A stretch of 64,000 bases of DNA from Caulobacter sp. 17J80-11 (GTDB lineage: Bacteria; Pseudomonadota; Alphaproteobacteria; Caulobacterales; Caulobacteraceae). The stretch covers positions 163,242 through 227,241 of the forward strand of contig NZ_JACSJI010000006.1 in the NCBI RefSeq assembly GCF_014349105.1, written 5' to 3'. Shown here piece by piece: positions 7,298 through 14,242 of the stretch. Numbering within the stretch: the stretch's first letter is position 1; every line of letters begins with the position of its first letter. The notes under the pieces were generated by a model. The model worked only from the letters and a program-made list of their open reading frames with translations, did no database searches and was not told the DNA's origin. The position numbers were made by a program, and so were the translations under genes.

Positions 7298-8373
7298 CCG
7301 AACAGGCTCATCTGGTCCCCGGCCTTGGGCGGCACGCGGAACTGGCTGGTGTCGGCCTCGATGGTCCGCTCTCGGTTCAGGCCGTAGCGCTTGCAGGCCA
7401 GGGCGAAGCGTTTGGCCAGCAGGTCGGCGACCGGGCCGGTCCCTTTCATGCGCGTGCCCCACTGGGCGTCGTAATCGCGCCCGCCGCGGGTCTGGCGGAC
7501 CAGGGACATCACCCGTGCCGCGCGGTCGGGGCGGGCCTCCTCCAGCCACTCGCGGAACAGGTCCTTGATCTCCAGCGGCAAGCGCAGCGTCACGAACATG
7601 GCCCGGGTCGCGCCGGCCTCGGCCGCGCGCTCCAGGACGCTTTCCATCTCGTGGTCGTTCAGACCCGGAATGGCCGGGGCGAAGCCGACCCCGACCGGCA
7701 CGCCGGCGTCGGCCAGCCGCTTGATCGCCTCGAGCCGCTTTTCCGGCGTGGCTGCGCGCGGCTCCATGGCCCGGGCCAGCTTGCGATCCAGCGTGGTGAT
7801 CGAGACGTAGGCCCCGGCCAGCTTGCGCTCGGCCATGCGCGAGAGGATGTCGACGTCGCGCACGATCAGCGCCGACTTGGTGATGACGCTGAGCGGGTGG
7901 TTGTAGCGGTCCAGCACCTCCAGCACCTGGCGGGTGATGCCGAGCTTGCGCTCGATCGGCTGGTAGGGGTCGGTGTTGCCGCCGATGTGCACTTTCTCGC
8001 ACTTGTAGCCGGGCTTGGAGAGCTCCTTCTCCAGCAGCGCCGCCGCCTCGGGCTTGAAGAACAGCTTGCTCTCGAAATCCAGGCCCGGCGACAGGCCCAT
8101 ATAGGCGTGGGCGGGACGCGCGTAGCAGTAGGTGCAGCCGTGTTCGCAGCCCCTGTAGGGATTGATCGACCGGTCGAAGCCGATGTCGGGGCTGTCGTTG
8201 CGGGTCAGGATGGTCTTGGCCCGCTCGGGGCTCAGCAGGGTCTCGATCTGCTTCGGCTCGTCGTCGTCGGGCAGCCAGCCGTCGTCGAACGCCTCGCGCT
8301 TGTCGCTTTCATAGCGGCCGGTGGCGTTGGAGCGGGCGCCGCGCCCGCGGGGCAGGGCAGGGTGGATGGCCAT
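7294..8373 (-). CDS. PA0069-family radical SAM protein
   Basis: A 359-residue radical SAM enzyme of the family annotated as PA0069, related to spore photoproduct lyase-like proteins. The cluster-binding motif CEHGCTYCY places cysteines at 76, 80 and 83, preceded by the typical RSINPYRG. Downstream segments VHIGGNTDPYQP and LSVITKSALIVRD match the family. The reaction is not known for this family. It is not an arsenosugar-pathway ArsS, despite glycosyltransferases and an ArsR gene 2-3 kb away. Its start is close to, and on the same strand as, the TraB-like gene upstream (53 bp), so the two may be co-transcribed. Confidence 0.88.
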   Translation of the reverse strand: MAIHPALPRGRGARSNATGRYESDKREAFDDGWLPDDDEPKQIETLLSPERAKTILTRNDSPDIGFDRSINPYRGCEHGCTYCYARPAHAYMGLSPGLDFESKLFFKPEAAALLEKELSKPGYKCEKVHIGGNTDPYQPIERKLGITRQVLEVLDRYNHPLSVITKSALIVRDVDILSRMAERKLAGAYVSITTLDRKLARAMEPRAATPEKRLEAIKRLADAGVPVGVGFAPAIPGLNDHEMESVLERAAEAGATRAMFVTLRLPLEIKDLFREWLEEARPDRAARVMSLVRQTRGGRDYDAQWGTRMKGTGPVADLLAKRFALACKRYGLNRERTIEADTSQFRVPPKAGDQMSLFG

Positions 8374-8426
8374 GCCCGCACTCTACGCCCGCCTCGGGAA
8401 CGAAACAAGAACGGATGGTGCGGCGA

Positions 8427-9362
8427 TCAGCCCTCGCCCGGGCCGGTCACCTTGAGGCCGCGCGCCTTCAGCGCGGCGATCACGCCGTCCTCGGCCAGCA
8501 GCCGGCGCAGGGGCACGACCGCGACCGCGTGGCCGGGGGTGTTCAGGGCGTTCGCGATGGCGGCGGTCTGGTCGTTCAGGGCGCGTTTGCGCAGCTCGAC
8601 GCCGCCGGACAGCAGCAGCAGGCAGCGGTCGAACTTGCGCGGCGCGCTGATGGCGGCGGCGACGTCGCCGCGGGCCCAGCCCTCGGCGGCGCGCCTGGCC
8701 GGCGCGTCGCCGGCCTCGAGGTCGTCGAGGATGGCCCCGAGGCATTGGTGTTGGACGGCCGGGGTCAGGTTCGCCAGTACGCGTTGTACGGCCGGCACGG
8801 CCTCGTATCGGGTGCTGCGCACCTTGGCCTTGGCCTTCTTGGCCGACTTGCGGATCTGGGGTTCGACGCTGGTCCAGCCGCGACCCGTGTCGCTCGCCAG
8901 CCGCGCGCCGGCGACCAGCGGGATCCACTCCGCGTAGCGGCTCGCCGGCCGCCCGGCGCGTTCGCGCGCCGAGACGAAACGCGCGCGCAGGTCCGCCGGC
9001 AGGTTGGCCTCCATCGGCGTCTCGGTGCGCAGCTGCTTGCGAAGCTTCACCAAGGCCGGGACGTCGCCGAGCCCGGCCGCCAGGCTGACCCCGTCGATCA
9101 GGGTGTGGGCGCCCTTCAGCCGGTTTTCCAGTACGGCGTGATCCCATGTCATGCCGGGCGGCAGCTGCCCGTCGGGGGCGCCCAGGATGTAGACCGTGCT
9201 GTCGCCGTCGGTGACCTTCCACCAGGCCGGGCCGGGCAGGCGGGCCCTGACGATCAGGTCTTCCACGACGGCGGCGTCGGGATCCTCCAGCGTCTGGGCG
9301 GCGGCGGGACCCGCGGACAGCATGAGGACGACGGCGAGGGCGGCGAGCGAGCGGACGATCAC
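8427..9362 (-). CDS. Exported TraB/GumN-family protein
   Basis: A 311-residue protein with an N-terminal signal peptide (VRSLAALAVVLMLSAGPAAA) and the TraB/GumN signature region STVYILGAPDGQLPPGMTWD. Members of this fold are proposed metal-dependent, Tiki-like peptidases, but bacterial versions are mostly uncharacterised. The GTG at 9362 was chosen because GGAG lies 6 nt upstream and the signal peptide begins there. An ATG at 9389 or an earlier codon at 9443 would add residues before the signal peptide. It is divergent from the SRPBCC-ArsR pair, and their shared intergenic region carries palindromes. Confidence 0.78.
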   Translation of the reverse strand: MIVRSLAALAVVLMLSAGPAAAQTLEDPDAAVVEDLIVRARLPGPAWWKVTDGDSTVYILGAPDGQLPPGMTWDHAVLENRLKGAHTLIDGVSLAAGLGDVPALVKLRKQLRTETPMEANLPADLRARFVSARERAGRPASRYAEWIPLVAGARLASDTGRGWTSVEPQIRKSAKKAKAKVRSTRYEAVPAVQRVLANLTPAVQHQCLGAILDDLEAGDAPARRAAEGWARGDVAAAISAPRKFDRCLLLLSGGVELRKRALNDQTAAIANALNTPGHAVAVVPLRRLLAEDGVIAALKARGLKVTGPGEG

Positions 9363-9438
9363 GGGCGACTCCGGCGATTGGCCGAGCATTGGTCTGCGAG
9401 CTTGCGGCGAAAGCGTGACCGTAGGAAATTCGAAATCG

Positions 9439-9500
9439 CGCAACCATTCAGTTGCGGGATTGTCTGGATCGGGCTATCAACCCCGCAACCAGGAGGTTGC
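9439..9500 (+). promoter_or_regulatory. Promoter bracketed by two GCAAC/GTTGC palindromes
   Basis: Palindrome 1 is CGCAAC-N6-GTTGCG (9439-9456). Palindrome 2 is GCAACC-N4-GGTTGC (9485-9500) and contains the AGGAGG ribosome-binding site of the SRPBCC gene. Between them lie TTGCGGG (9452-9458) and GCTATCAA (9473-9480), separated by 14 bp, close to the Caulobacter housekeeping consensus TTGACGS-N10-14-GCTANAWC. Palindrome 1 overlaps the -35 box. The ArsR-family gene at 9939 is the likely repressor acting here. That assignment is inferred. Confidence 0.6.
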
Positions 9501-9502
9501 TG

Positions 9503-9952
9503 ATGTCCGACCGCATCGAAAAGACCGTGGACCTGAACGCCCCGCTCGAGCGTGTGTGGCGGGCCCTGACCGACGCCGACCAGTTCGGCCAGTGGTTCCG
9601 GGTGAAGGTGGAAGGCCCGTTCGTGCCGGGCGAGATCGCGCGCGGACAGATCACCCATCCGGGTTACGAGCACGTGGTCTGGCAGGCGCGGATCGTGCGG
9701 ATGGACGAGGCGGCGCGGGTGTTCGCCTACACTTGGCACCCCTACGCCGTGGATCCGAAGGTCGACTATTCGCAGGAGACGCCGACCCTGGTCGAGTTCA
9801 GCCTGGAGCCCACGGACAGCGGCACGCGCCTGACCGTCGTGGAGTCCGGCTTTGACGCGGTCCCGGCTCACCGCCGCGCCGAGGCCTTCCGCATGAACGA
9901 CGGCGGCTGGGCCGCCCAGATGCAGAACATCCGCGCCCATGTCGAAGCCTAA
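9503..9952 (+). CDS. SRPBCC (AHSA1-like) domain protein
   Basis: A 149-residue single-domain START/SRPBCC protein with the typical opening RIEKTVDLNAPLERVWRALT and the ending GGWAAQMQNI. The ATG at 9503 follows AGGAGG by 6 nt. Members bind hydrophobic ligands or act as small hydrolase-like or chaperone-activator folds; the ligand here is unknown. The coding sequence overlaps the ArsR-family regulator by 14 bp. SRPBCC-ArsR pairs of this kind are frequent in bacteria, the ArsR partner usually being the local autorepressor. Confidence 0.88.
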   Translation: MSDRIEKTVDLNAPLERVWRALTDADQFGQWFRVKVEGPFVPGEIARGQITHPGYEHVVWQARIVRMDEAARVFAYTWHPYAVDPKVDYSQETPTLVEFSLEPTDSGTRLTVVESGFDAVPAHRRAEAFRMNDGGWAAQMQNIRAHVEA

Positions 9953-10280
9953 CGTCCGGCTGCGCGAGCGGGACCCGGCGCCGGTGTTCGCGGCGCTGGG
10001 CGACCGCACGCGCCTGGGCCTGCTGGCCCGGCTCAGCGACGGCCAGGCGCGCTCGATCTCGGCCCTGTCGTCCGACACCAGCCTGACCCGCCAGGCGGTC
10101 ACCAAGCACCTGCATGTGCTGGAGGAGGCGGGCCTGGTCAGCAGCCTGCGCGTCGGCCGCGAGAGCCGCTTCACCTACCGGCCCGAGCCGATCGCCGACG
10201 CGCGCTCCTACCTCGACGAGGTGTCGGCGCAGTGGGACGGCGCGCTGGGGCGGCTGCGCGCGCTGGTGGAGAGCGATTGA
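9939..10280 (+). CDS. ArsR-family winged-helix transcriptional regulator
   Basis: A 113-residue helix-turn-helix protein. The winged-helix core runs from about residue 15 to 85, with LGDRTRLGLLARLSDG and the recognition-helix region SLTRQAVTKHLHVLEEAGLV. No cysteine pair of the metal-sensing ArsR/SmtB type is visible, so a metal ligand is unlikely. It is translationally coupled to the SRPBCC gene (14-bp overlap) and probably represses their joint promoter through the palindromes at 9439-9500. Confidence 0.88.
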   Translation: MSKPNVRLRERDPAPVFAALGDRTRLGLLARLSDGQARSISALSSDTSLTRQAVTKHLHVLEEAGLVSSLRVGRESRFTYRPEPIADARSYLDEVSAQWDGALGRLRALVESD

Positions 10281-10310
10281 CCGGAGCCGCAGCCGCGCTT
10301 TGATCCCGGC

Positions 10311-10994
10311 GTGATCTCGGTGGTGATTCCGACCCTGAACGCCGGACCGCGGCTGGCGGAGACGCTGGCGGCGCTGGTTCCCGGCGTGGTCGAAGGCCTG
10401 ATCCGCGAGGTGGTGATCGCCGACGCCGGCTGGACCGACGAGACGCGCGCGCTCGCCGACGCCTCAGGCGCTCGGCTGGTCGAGGCCGAGCGGGGCCGGG
10501 GCGCGCAGCTGCGCGCCGGCTGCGCCGCGGCGAAGGGGCCGTGGCTTCTCATCTTGCACGCCGACACGCGGCTGGAGCCGGGCTGGATCGAGGCGGTGCG
10601 CGACCACCTGCAGGCCTGGCCTGACCGGGCCGGCTACTTCCGCCTGGGCTTCGACGACGCGGGCGCGGCGGCTCGCCTGTGGGCGGCCGGGGTCGCCGTG
10701 CGCAACCGGCTGTTCGGCCTGGTCTACGGCGACCAGGGGCTGCTGCTGCCGCAGGCCCTCTACGACAAGGTTGGCGGCTATCCCGACTGGCCGCTGCTGG
10801 AGGACGTCGAGATCGTGCGCCGGCTCGGGCGCGGGCGGCTTCGGCCGCTGGCGGCCCGGGCGGTGACCAGCGCCGAACGGTTCCGGCGCGAGGGCTGGCT
10901 GGCCCGCACCGCGGGCAACTGGGCGATCCTGGCTCGCTTCCTGGTCGGGGCAGACCCGCGAGACCTCGCGAAACGCTACGAGCGCGGCCGATGA
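10311..10994 (+). CDS. TIGR04283-type family 2 glycosyltransferase
   Basis: A 227-residue GT2-like enzyme with the N-terminal strand ISVVIPTLNAGPRLAETL, a donor-binding acidic region (LILHADTRLEPGW) and the YGDQGLL segment typical of TIGR04283 proteins. That family name mentions arsenosugar biosynthesis because some members sit in such clusters, but no arsM or arsS is present here, so that role is not supported. It starts at a GTG with only a weak ribosome-binding site and ends in an ATGA overlap with the TIGR04282-type partner. The two are therefore translationally coupled. Confidence 0.85.
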   Translation: MISVVIPTLNAGPRLAETLAALVPGVVEGLIREVVIADAGWTDETRALADASGARLVEAERGRGAQLRAGCAAAKGPWLLILHADTRLEPGWIEAVRDHLQAWPDRAGYFRLGFDDAGAAARLWAAGVAVRNRLFGLVYGDQGLLLPQALYDKVGGYPDWPLLEDVEIVRRLGRGRLRPLAARAVTSAERFRREGWLARTAGNWAILARFLVGADPRDLAKRYERGR

Positions 10995-11566
10995 GCCGCC
11001 CAACCGTGATCGTCTTCGCCCGCGCGCCGGCCATCGGGGTCGGCAAGTCGCGGCTGGCGCGCGACGTCGGCGCGGTGGAGGCGTGGCGCGCCTACCGGAC
11101 CATGACCGCACGACTGCTGCGGCGGTTGGCGGACCCGCGCTGGCGGGTGGTGGTGCGGATCACGCCCGACGCGGCAGGCCTGTCGGGCTTCGTTTGCGAA
11201 GGGCAGGGCGGCGGCGACCTTGGGGCGCGGCTGGAGCGGGCGATCCGGGCGCATGCGCGCGGGCCGGTGGCGGTGATCGGCACGGACGCGCCGGACGTCA
11301 CGCCCGCGCGGATCGCCCGCGCCTTCGACGCGGCGCGTCCGACCGGCGCGGCCATAGGTCCCGCGGAGGATGGCGGCTTCTGGATTCTGGCCCTGTCGCC
11401 GTCGAAGGCGCGGCGCATCGCCTTTCCGGGCGTGCGGTGGTCGACGCCGGACGCCTTTGCGGACACGCGGGCGGCGCTGGCCGGAGAAGCGGCGGTGCTG
11501 GAGGTTTTGGCGGACGTGGACGACGGGCCGGCGCTCAGGGCCTGGCGGCGGCGCGCGCGGCTGTGA
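10991..11566 (+). CDS. TIGR04282-type nucleotidyltransferase-like glycosyltransferase
   Basis: A 191-residue protein of the DUF2064/TIGR04282 family, which has a nucleotide-diphospho-sugar transferase fold related to CofC. Visible signatures are VIVFARAPAIGVGKSRLA near the N-terminus, VIGTDAPDVTPARI, and GPAEDGGFWILAL. It starts within the stop codon of the TIGR04283-type gene (ATGA), and the two families commonly occur side by side. Substrate unknown. The gene ends immediately against the convergent transglycosylase gene. Confidence 0.87.
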   Translation: MSRPTVIVFARAPAIGVGKSRLARDVGAVEAWRAYRTMTARLLRRLADPRWRVVVRITPDAAGLSGFVCEGQGGGDLGARLERAIRAHARGPVAVIGTDAPDVTPARIARAFDAARPTGAAIGPAEDGGFWILALSPSKARRIAFPGVRWSTPDAFADTRAALAGEAAVLEVLADVDDGPALRAWRRRARL

Positions 11567-13231
11567 TCACTTCTCGCCGTTGATCAGGGCGGCGGTGGCG
11601 AGGGGCTGCGGCGCCCCTTGGGTGTCCAGGCGCATGTCGACGCGCTTGGCGCCGGCGGCGACCGCGTCCAGCGACTTGGTGTCCTGGCCCATGATCCGAC
11701 GATAGGCCCAGTAGGCGGCCATCACCTCTTCGACGTACACGCGGGTCTGCGGGACCTGAATGCTCTCGATGAAGGTCAGGACGTCGGCGTCGGGGCCGAG
11801 CTGCTTGGCCGGATCCATGACCCGCAGCGGGCCGCCGTTGTAGGCGGCGATCACGCGCAGCATGTCGTTGCCGACCGGGCCCTGGCTGGCCAGGTAGGCG
11901 ATGTAGGCCTGCCCGACGCGCAGGTTGGTGGCCGGGTCGAGCAGCAGTTCGGGCTTCTTGGCCAGCTTGTCGTCGCCGGTCAGCCAGGCGGCGGTCGACG
12001 GCATGACCTGCATCAGGCCGTAGGCGCCGACGTTGCTCTGGGCGGACGGATCGAAGCGGCTCTCGCGGCGCATCAGGGCGTAGAGCAGGGCCTTGTCGAC
12101 CGTGAACGGCACGTCGACGCCCAGATCGGGCATCGGATAGTCGCGCGCGTCCACCACGTCGCGGGTTCGGCTGGCCGACAGCTGGTCGTTCAGCGCCATG
12201 GCCAGCGCGGTCCAGTCGGCGCGCTCCGGCTCGGTGCGGGCGGCCGCCATGCCGGCGCGCAGCTCCAGGCCCGCGTCCATGGTCTGGCCCAGCTGGGCCA
12301 GGGCCACGGCGCGCTTGGCGCGCGGGTTGGTCTTGATCAGCTGCTGCAGGGCGGGCGTGGCGAGGTCACCGCCAGCCGCGGCGGTCTTCATGACCACCGG
12401 CTGGGCGGCTTGCGCCAGGTAAGGCTGGGGGCCGGTGCGCAGCGCCGGCTCGAGGCCCAGCTGCCGCTCGGCGATCATGCCGTAGAAGGTGTGCGGGAAC
12501 TGCGCGGCCACGCGCAGCAGCTCCGGCGCGTCCTGGGGCGTTCCCCGGGCGACCGCCGAGCGGGCGGCCCAGTAGGCGCCGCCGGAGCGCACCCACGGGT
12601 CCTCGGTGACGTCCAGGGCGATCATTTCGAAGCGGCGGAAGGCCTCTTCGTAGTCGCGCTGGCGCCAGGCGGCGAGGCCCGCCACCCACCAGTCGCCGGT
12701 CTCGGTGGCCAGCTTGCGCGCGTTGGTCAGGTCGCCGGCGTTCAGCGCCTCACGGGCGGCCTTCGGGGTCAGCGGCTCGAACCGCTCGCCGGTCTGCACC
12801 GCGTTGAGGACCGCGTCGATGCTCTCCCAGGTGCGCTGGCCCGCTGGGGTGACCGTGGTCGGAGCGACCCCGTCGATCGAGGTCTCGGTGGGCTTGCGCT
12901 TGGCCGCGAGCGCACGCACGCGCTGGGCGCCGGGCAGGTCGGCGTACTTGTCCAGCCACGCCATCAGCTCGGCGTAGGTGGCGGTGTAGGCGGTCGGGTG
13001 GAAGAGCTTCTGGAACTCGACGAAGCCGAGCAGGCTCTTGTCGGAGACCCTGGCGGTGTTCTGTTCGGCGGAGGCGAAGTCGCCGCGTTTCACGGCGTCG
13101 AAGGCGGCGGCGTACAGCTGGGCGTCCCAGGGCGACAGGGCCTTGGGCGCTTCCGCGGCGCGCGCAGGGGCGCCGGCGACGACGAACATCAGGGCGGAAA
13201 GCGCGATCGCCGCGCTCCGTACCGACTTCAT
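11567..13231 (-). CDS. Soluble lytic murein transglycosylase (Slt family)
   Basis: A 554-residue exported enzyme that cleaves peptidoglycan glycan strands in the periplasm. A signal peptide occupies residues 1-25 (ends ARAA). A long alpha-superhelical region of about 340 residues follows, then the catalytic goose-lysozyme-like domain. The catalytic glutamate is in ALMRRESRFDP (near residue 390), followed by NVGAYGLMQVMPSTA and VIAAYNGGP. The start at 13231 gives a clean signal peptide. It lies 85 bp downstream of, and on the same strand as, the uracil-DNA glycosylase gene. Confidence 0.95.
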   Translation of the reverse strand: MKSVRSAAIALSALMFVVAGAPARAAEAPKALSPWDAQLYAAAFDAVKRGDFASAEQNTARVSDKSLLGFVEFQKLFHPTAYTATYAELMAWLDKYADLPGAQRVRALAAKRKPTETSIDGVAPTTVTPAGQRTWESIDAVLNAVQTGERFEPLTPKAAREALNAGDLTNARKLATETGDWWVAGLAAWRQRDYEEAFRRFEMIALDVTEDPWVRSGGAYWAARSAVARGTPQDAPELLRVAAQFPHTFYGMIAERQLGLEPALRTGPQPYLAQAAQPVVMKTAAAGGDLATPALQQLIKTNPRAKRAVALAQLGQTMDAGLELRAGMAAARTEPERADWTALAMALNDQLSASRTRDVVDARDYPMPDLGVDVPFTVDKALLYALMRRESRFDPSAQSNVGAYGLMQVMPSTAAWLTGDDKLAKKPELLLDPATNLRVGQAYIAYLASQGPVGNDMLRVIAAYNGGPLRVMDPAKQLGPDADVLTFIESIQVPQTRVYVEEVMAAYWAYRRIMGQDTKSLDAVAAGAKRVDMRLDTQGAPQPLATAALINGEK

Positions 13232-13315
13232 CCGAACCCCTCTGAGCCGACCCGAACCCCGTCCCGGGCCTCAGGCTCGTTACCACCTACGGCGTGACCT
13301 TTCAGGTTGTAACGC

Positions 13316-14119
13316 TCAGGAGGCGAGCGGATCAAGCCGTGCGGTCAGCGACAAAAGATCAGCCCAAGCTTTCTTCTTGGCTAACGGCTGGCGCAACAGG
13401 AACGCCGGATGCAGCGTCGGTAGAGCGGGCAGAGCCAGCGCGCCGTCCTCGGCGCGCCACTCGCCCCAGCGGCCGCGCAGGCTGAGAATTCCTTCGTCTT
13501 TTTTCAGAACCGAGCGCGCGGAGGCGGCGCCGACCACGAGCAATAGTCGCGGCCGGGTCAGGCTGATCGTCCGTTCCAGGAACGGCGCGCACACGTCCTG
13601 CTCCTGCGGCGAGGGCGGTCGGTCGCCCGGCGGGCGCCAGAACACCGTGTGGGTGATCAGCGCCCGTTCGGTCAGGCCGGCGGCGGCCAGCATGCGGTCC
13701 AGCAAGCGACCCGGCGCGCCGGCGAAGGGCCGGCCCTGCGCCTCGTCGTCGGCGCTGGGCGCCTCGCCGATCACCACGACGTCGGGCGTCGTGCTGCCGC
13801 GCATGAAGACCGGCCGTTTGGCGCCTTCGTAGGCCAGCGGGCAGGTTTCGAAGCTGGCGAGGGCGGCTTCCAGTTGTTCCAGGCTCTGGGCGTCCGCGGC
13901 GAGGCGTCGCGCCTCGAGCAGGGCGTCGGACAGGTCCGGCGCGCCGCGCAGGACCGGAGACACCGCCTGCAGCACGGGTTTGGCCGGTTCCGGGCGGGGC
14001 GGGGCGAGGGTGCGGTCGACCGGTTCGTCGGCGAACGCGGCTTCGACGCCCGCGTCCCGCCAGAAGGCGAACAGGCTTTCGAGCGCGCGGAGATCGACGG
14101 GGTCTGGAGAGGAATGCAC
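13316..14119 (-). CDS. Family 4 uracil-DNA glycosylase
   Basis: A 267-residue DNA repair enzyme that removes uracil from DNA. Family signatures are the catalytic segment GEAPSADDEAQGRPFAG, the THTVFWRPPGDR segment and the C-terminal motif LPTLHPAFLLRQP. The N-terminal cysteine region reads FETCPLAYEG, with one of the two cysteines of the classical CxxC pair absent; other family 4 cysteines, such as that in QEQDVCAPF, are present. The first 80 residues are a less conserved Pro/Glu-rich extension. It is divergent from the ETF-QO gene. Confidence 0.92.
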   Translation of the reverse strand: MHSSPDPVDLRALESLFAFWRDAGVEAAFADEPVDRTLAPPRPEPAKPVLQAVSPVLRGAPDLSDALLEARRLAADAQSLEQLEAALASFETCPLAYEGAKRPVFMRGSTTPDVVVIGEAPSADDEAQGRPFAGAPGRLLDRMLAAAGLTERALITHTVFWRPPGDRPPSPQEQDVCAPFLERTISLTRPRLLLVVGAASARSVLKKDEGILSLRGRWGEWRAEDGALALPALPTLHPAFLLRQPLAKKKAWADLLSLTARLDPLAS

Positions 14120-14151
14120 AGGCGCTTACATGGACAGCAAAGCGGTCGGCC

Positions 14152-14181
14152 TTGACCGCCCTTGCGTCACATTCGGATAAA
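14152..14181 (+). promoter_or_regulatory. Candidate promoter of the ETF-QO gene
   Basis: TTGACC (14152-14157) and GATAAA (14176-14181) are separated by 18 bp, about 60 bp before the ETF-QO start. This is a sigma-70-like match found by eye and not verified. Confidence 0.35.
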
Positions 14182-14220
14182 GCCGCTGAACGATCAACCG
14201 GCGCGCCTGCTTCGCGCGCC

Positions 14221-14235
14221 CTTTCAGACTGAAAG
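14221..14235 (+). promoter_or_regulatory. Candidate operator CTTTCAG-A-CTGAAAG
   Basis: A perfect 7-bp inverted repeat with one central base ends 7 nt before the ETF-QO start codon. A dimeric repressor bound here would block transcription or initiation. Its GAAAG half also lies at ribosome-binding-site distance. The regulator is unknown. Confidence 0.4.
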
Positions 14236-14242
14236 TACGACG

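Noticed and set aside
7240..8937. 565-residue plus-strand frame opposite the radical SAM gene (and a 559-residue frame opposite the transglycosylase)
   Set aside because: The minus-strand proteins have intact family motifs; the opposite frames have none and are shadows.
10311..11566. Arsenosugar biosynthesis cluster
   Set aside because: Only the two loosely named glycosyltransferase families are present. The nearby radical SAM protein is of PA0069 type, and the ArsR protein lacks metal-binding cysteines.
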